Shown here: positions 62,772-64,000 of the stretch, piece after piece
Layout: every line of letters begins with the position of its first letter
Position numbering within the stretch: the stretch's first letter is position 1
Assembly (NCBI GenBank): GCA_002499445.1
Contig: DALS01000033.1
Span: 62,001-126,000, forward strand
Direction of reading: 5' to 3'
DNA: 64,000 nucleotides
Source of the DNA: Methanosarcina sp. UBA293
GTDB taxonomy: Archaea > Halobacteriota > Methanosarcinia > Methanosarcinales > Methanosarcinaceae
Notes under the pieces: generated by a model
Seen by the model: only the letters and a program-made list of their open reading frames with translations
Told to the model about the DNA's origin: nothing
Databases searched by the model: none
Program-made: the position numbers and the translations under genes

Positions 62772-64000
62772 TCACATAAATTCCGCTTTTACAGACGTGA
62801 AAACCGGGCCTCTCATATCGATTTTTCTCTTTTTGCCCGTGATATAACGCTGGGCAATAGGACCTATCTTCAGGTTGACTTCTGAGGGAACTTTGGCGAT
62901 TCTTACCCTGACTATGTGCTCGTTTGCTCCTGACATCGCAGCTTCTTCGATCTCCCTGGCAGCCAGAGCTGCAAATGCCTCTATGAAACGGATTCCTGCT
63001 CTTGCAGAGTGGTTTTCAAAGGCTTTTTGCCACTTTTTAGTGTTTGGGATTCCTACGAGATCTCCCTGATAGGCTACAACCTCATTGAAAGCTGCAGGTC
63101 CGCAAAGCTTTGTATTTTCTTCGGGCTCGATTACAGAAACTTTTACTTTTCTGCCGCAGACTTCTCCCTCCCAGGCAGGGAATTCACAGGGACTGGGCTC
63201 CTCTCCATGCAGTTCGCACTGGGAAACGATTGCTGCTGCAATCTCAAGTCCTTCTGGAGTCTCAGGGATCTTATCTACGAAGACCTGTTTTGCAAGTTCT
63301 CCATCTGACATTTCCCATTCCGTATATTGCGGAATCTGTGGGTAGGTAAGAGAGCGAACATCAGGAGCATCATGCAGGATCATTGCTAGCCTTTCCACTC
63401 CAAGTCCCAGGTTCATGACAGGGTATGGGATATCATACTCTGCAAGGGCCGTTGGGGAATAAATCCCGAAAGTTGCAACCTCGATCCAGCCATCCGAATA
63501 CTTTGAGTTAGAGCCCACAAGTTTCGGATGAAAGGCAAATACTTCAGTCTGCGTGTCAGGAATATAGTATTTGCTGCGTTTCTCATCGGGCCTGAAAAGG
63601 AATTTTTCAAAGCCAAACTGGGATAGCAGCCCTTCTGCAACAGCTTTTCCATGATCAACAGTCACGTCTTCATCCATGATTACACAGGATGCTGAATAAT
63701 AGGTCATGAGCCTTGAGGCATCTTCCTGTTGTTCTCGCCTGAAACAGCGGTCTATTGAGAAGAAGTGGAAAGGAGGTTCTTGTCTTTCAAGGAGGGCACC
63801 GAGGGAAATGAACCAGCCGCTGGTCATGTGGCTGCGGAGTGTCTTTGTGCTTGCCTGGGGCACAAGCTCTTTAAACTCCGGGAAAACTTTGTCAATCATA
63901 TCGGCAACAAGGGCATCCGAGACACCAAGCACTCCTGAAATTTCAGGCACAAGGTCGTCTCCCTCTATCTTTCCTTTTTTATATGAATGGAGTACCTGCC
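62772..64000 (-). CDS. sepS: O-phosphoserine-tRNA(Cys) ligase SepRS (5' end outside window)
   Basis: SepRS charges tRNA-Cys with phosphoserine, which SepCysS converts to cysteine, the route used by methanogens lacking CysRS. The open frame runs through the window end (QVLHSYKKGKIEGDDLVPEIS) without a Met, so about 130 residues are missing. The class II aminoacyl-tRNA synthetase core is visible: LVPQASTKTLRSHMTSGWFISLGALL, FSIDRCFRREQQEDASRLMTYY (motif 2), GWIEVATFGIYSPTALAEYDI and GLGVERLAMIL (motif 3). The C-terminal domain that reads the anticodon follows. The DUF169 gene starts 43 nt after the stop. Confidence 0.95.
   Translation of the reverse strand, partial: QVLHSYKKGKIEGDDLVPEISGVLGVSDALVADMIDKVFPEFKELVPQASTKTLRSHMTSGWFISLGALLERQEPPFHFFSIDRCFRREQQEDASRLMTYYSASCVIMDEDVTVDHGKAVAEGLLSQFGFEKFLFRPDEKRSKYYIPDTQTEVFAFHPKLVGSNSKYSDGWIEVATFGIYSPTALAEYDIPYPVMNLGLGVERLAMILHDAPDVRSLTYPQIPQYTEWEMSDGELAKQVFVDKIPETPEGLEIAAAIVSQCELHGEEPSPCEFPAWEGEVCGRKVKVSVIEPEENTKLCGPAAFNEVVAYQGDLVGIPNTKKWQKAFENHSARAGIRFIEAFAALAAREIEEAAMSGANEHIVRVRIAKVPSEVNLKIGPIAQRYITGKKRKIDMRGPVFTSVKAEFM

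Overview
The window reads as a piece of a Methanosarcina-type chromosome (Archaea, Methanosarcinales). The evidence is a complete eight-gene mtr operon in the order E-D-C-B-A-F-G-H, an O-phosphoseryl-tRNA synthetase (SepRS), a YcaO/TfuA pair of the kind that makes the thioglycine of methyl-coenzyme M reductase, a thermosome, an Orc1/Cdc6 initiator, a Methanosarcina-style duplicated S-layer domain protein, moderate AT-richness and long AT-rich gaps between genes. The species cannot be named from the sequence alone.

Layout. 1-6.6 kb: the end of a large S-layer-type surface protein, an HTH regulator with a tandem repeat upstream, and a three-gene ABC importer of the sulfonate/taurine/nitrate class. 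6.7-11.4 kb: a bactofilin-like protein, moaA with a short gene after it, and a Na+/solute symporter. 12.4-17.4 kb: mtrEDCBAFGH, the membrane methyl-H4SPT:CoM methyltransferase that couples methyl transfer to Na+ export, followed by a strong hairpin. 18-23.4 kb: an unknown ribbon-helix-helix protein, rtcB and its partner archease, a CDP-alcohol phosphatidyltransferase and a class II aldolase.

23.5-26.9 kb is the most unusual part. An intact tRNA-Thr(UGU) gene and an 88-bp direct repeat of it frame about 3.25 kb of accessory DNA. This segment carries a decayed tRNA-Leu 3' end, a trpF paralogue, an array of about ten degenerate 11-bp repeats, two unrecognised small genes and a cysteine-cluster protein. 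No integrase is visible, so it looks like a residual or satellite integrative element.

27-36.8 kb: a cytosolic three-PAS histidine kinase, a one-cysteine peroxiredoxin, an HExxH protein beside an E1-like (MoeB/ThiF) adenylyltransferase, a MoxR AAA+ ATPase with a VWA partner, and an unknown helical protein. 37-45.5 kb: two exported surface proteins, an aldolase of archaeal aromatic biosynthesis, a dUTPase/dCTP-deaminase family enzyme, an iron-sulfur flavoprotein, a GNAT acetyltransferase and an orphan MacB-type permease. 45.5-51.9 kb: a P-type Ca2+-ATPase whose composition differs from its neighbours, a long gap with a perfect 20-bp hairpin, an exported PQQ-dehydrogenase-like beta-propeller and two small proteins. 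52-55.3 kb: ycaO-tfuA, then a lipoprotein with a PGF-CTERM tail and its small membrane partner. 55.5-58 kb: four tandem UspA paralogues separated by short tandem repeats. 58.5-64 kb: orc1/cdc6, a thermosome subunit, a DUF169 protein and the SepRS gene, which is cut by the window end.

Functionally the window mixes core methanogenesis and its maturation (mtr, ycaO-tfuA), tRNA and RNA metabolism (sepS, rtcB-archease), cofactor chemistry (moaA, E1-like, aldolases), envelope proteins and stress functions. All function calls come from reading translated sequence by eye. No database search was run.
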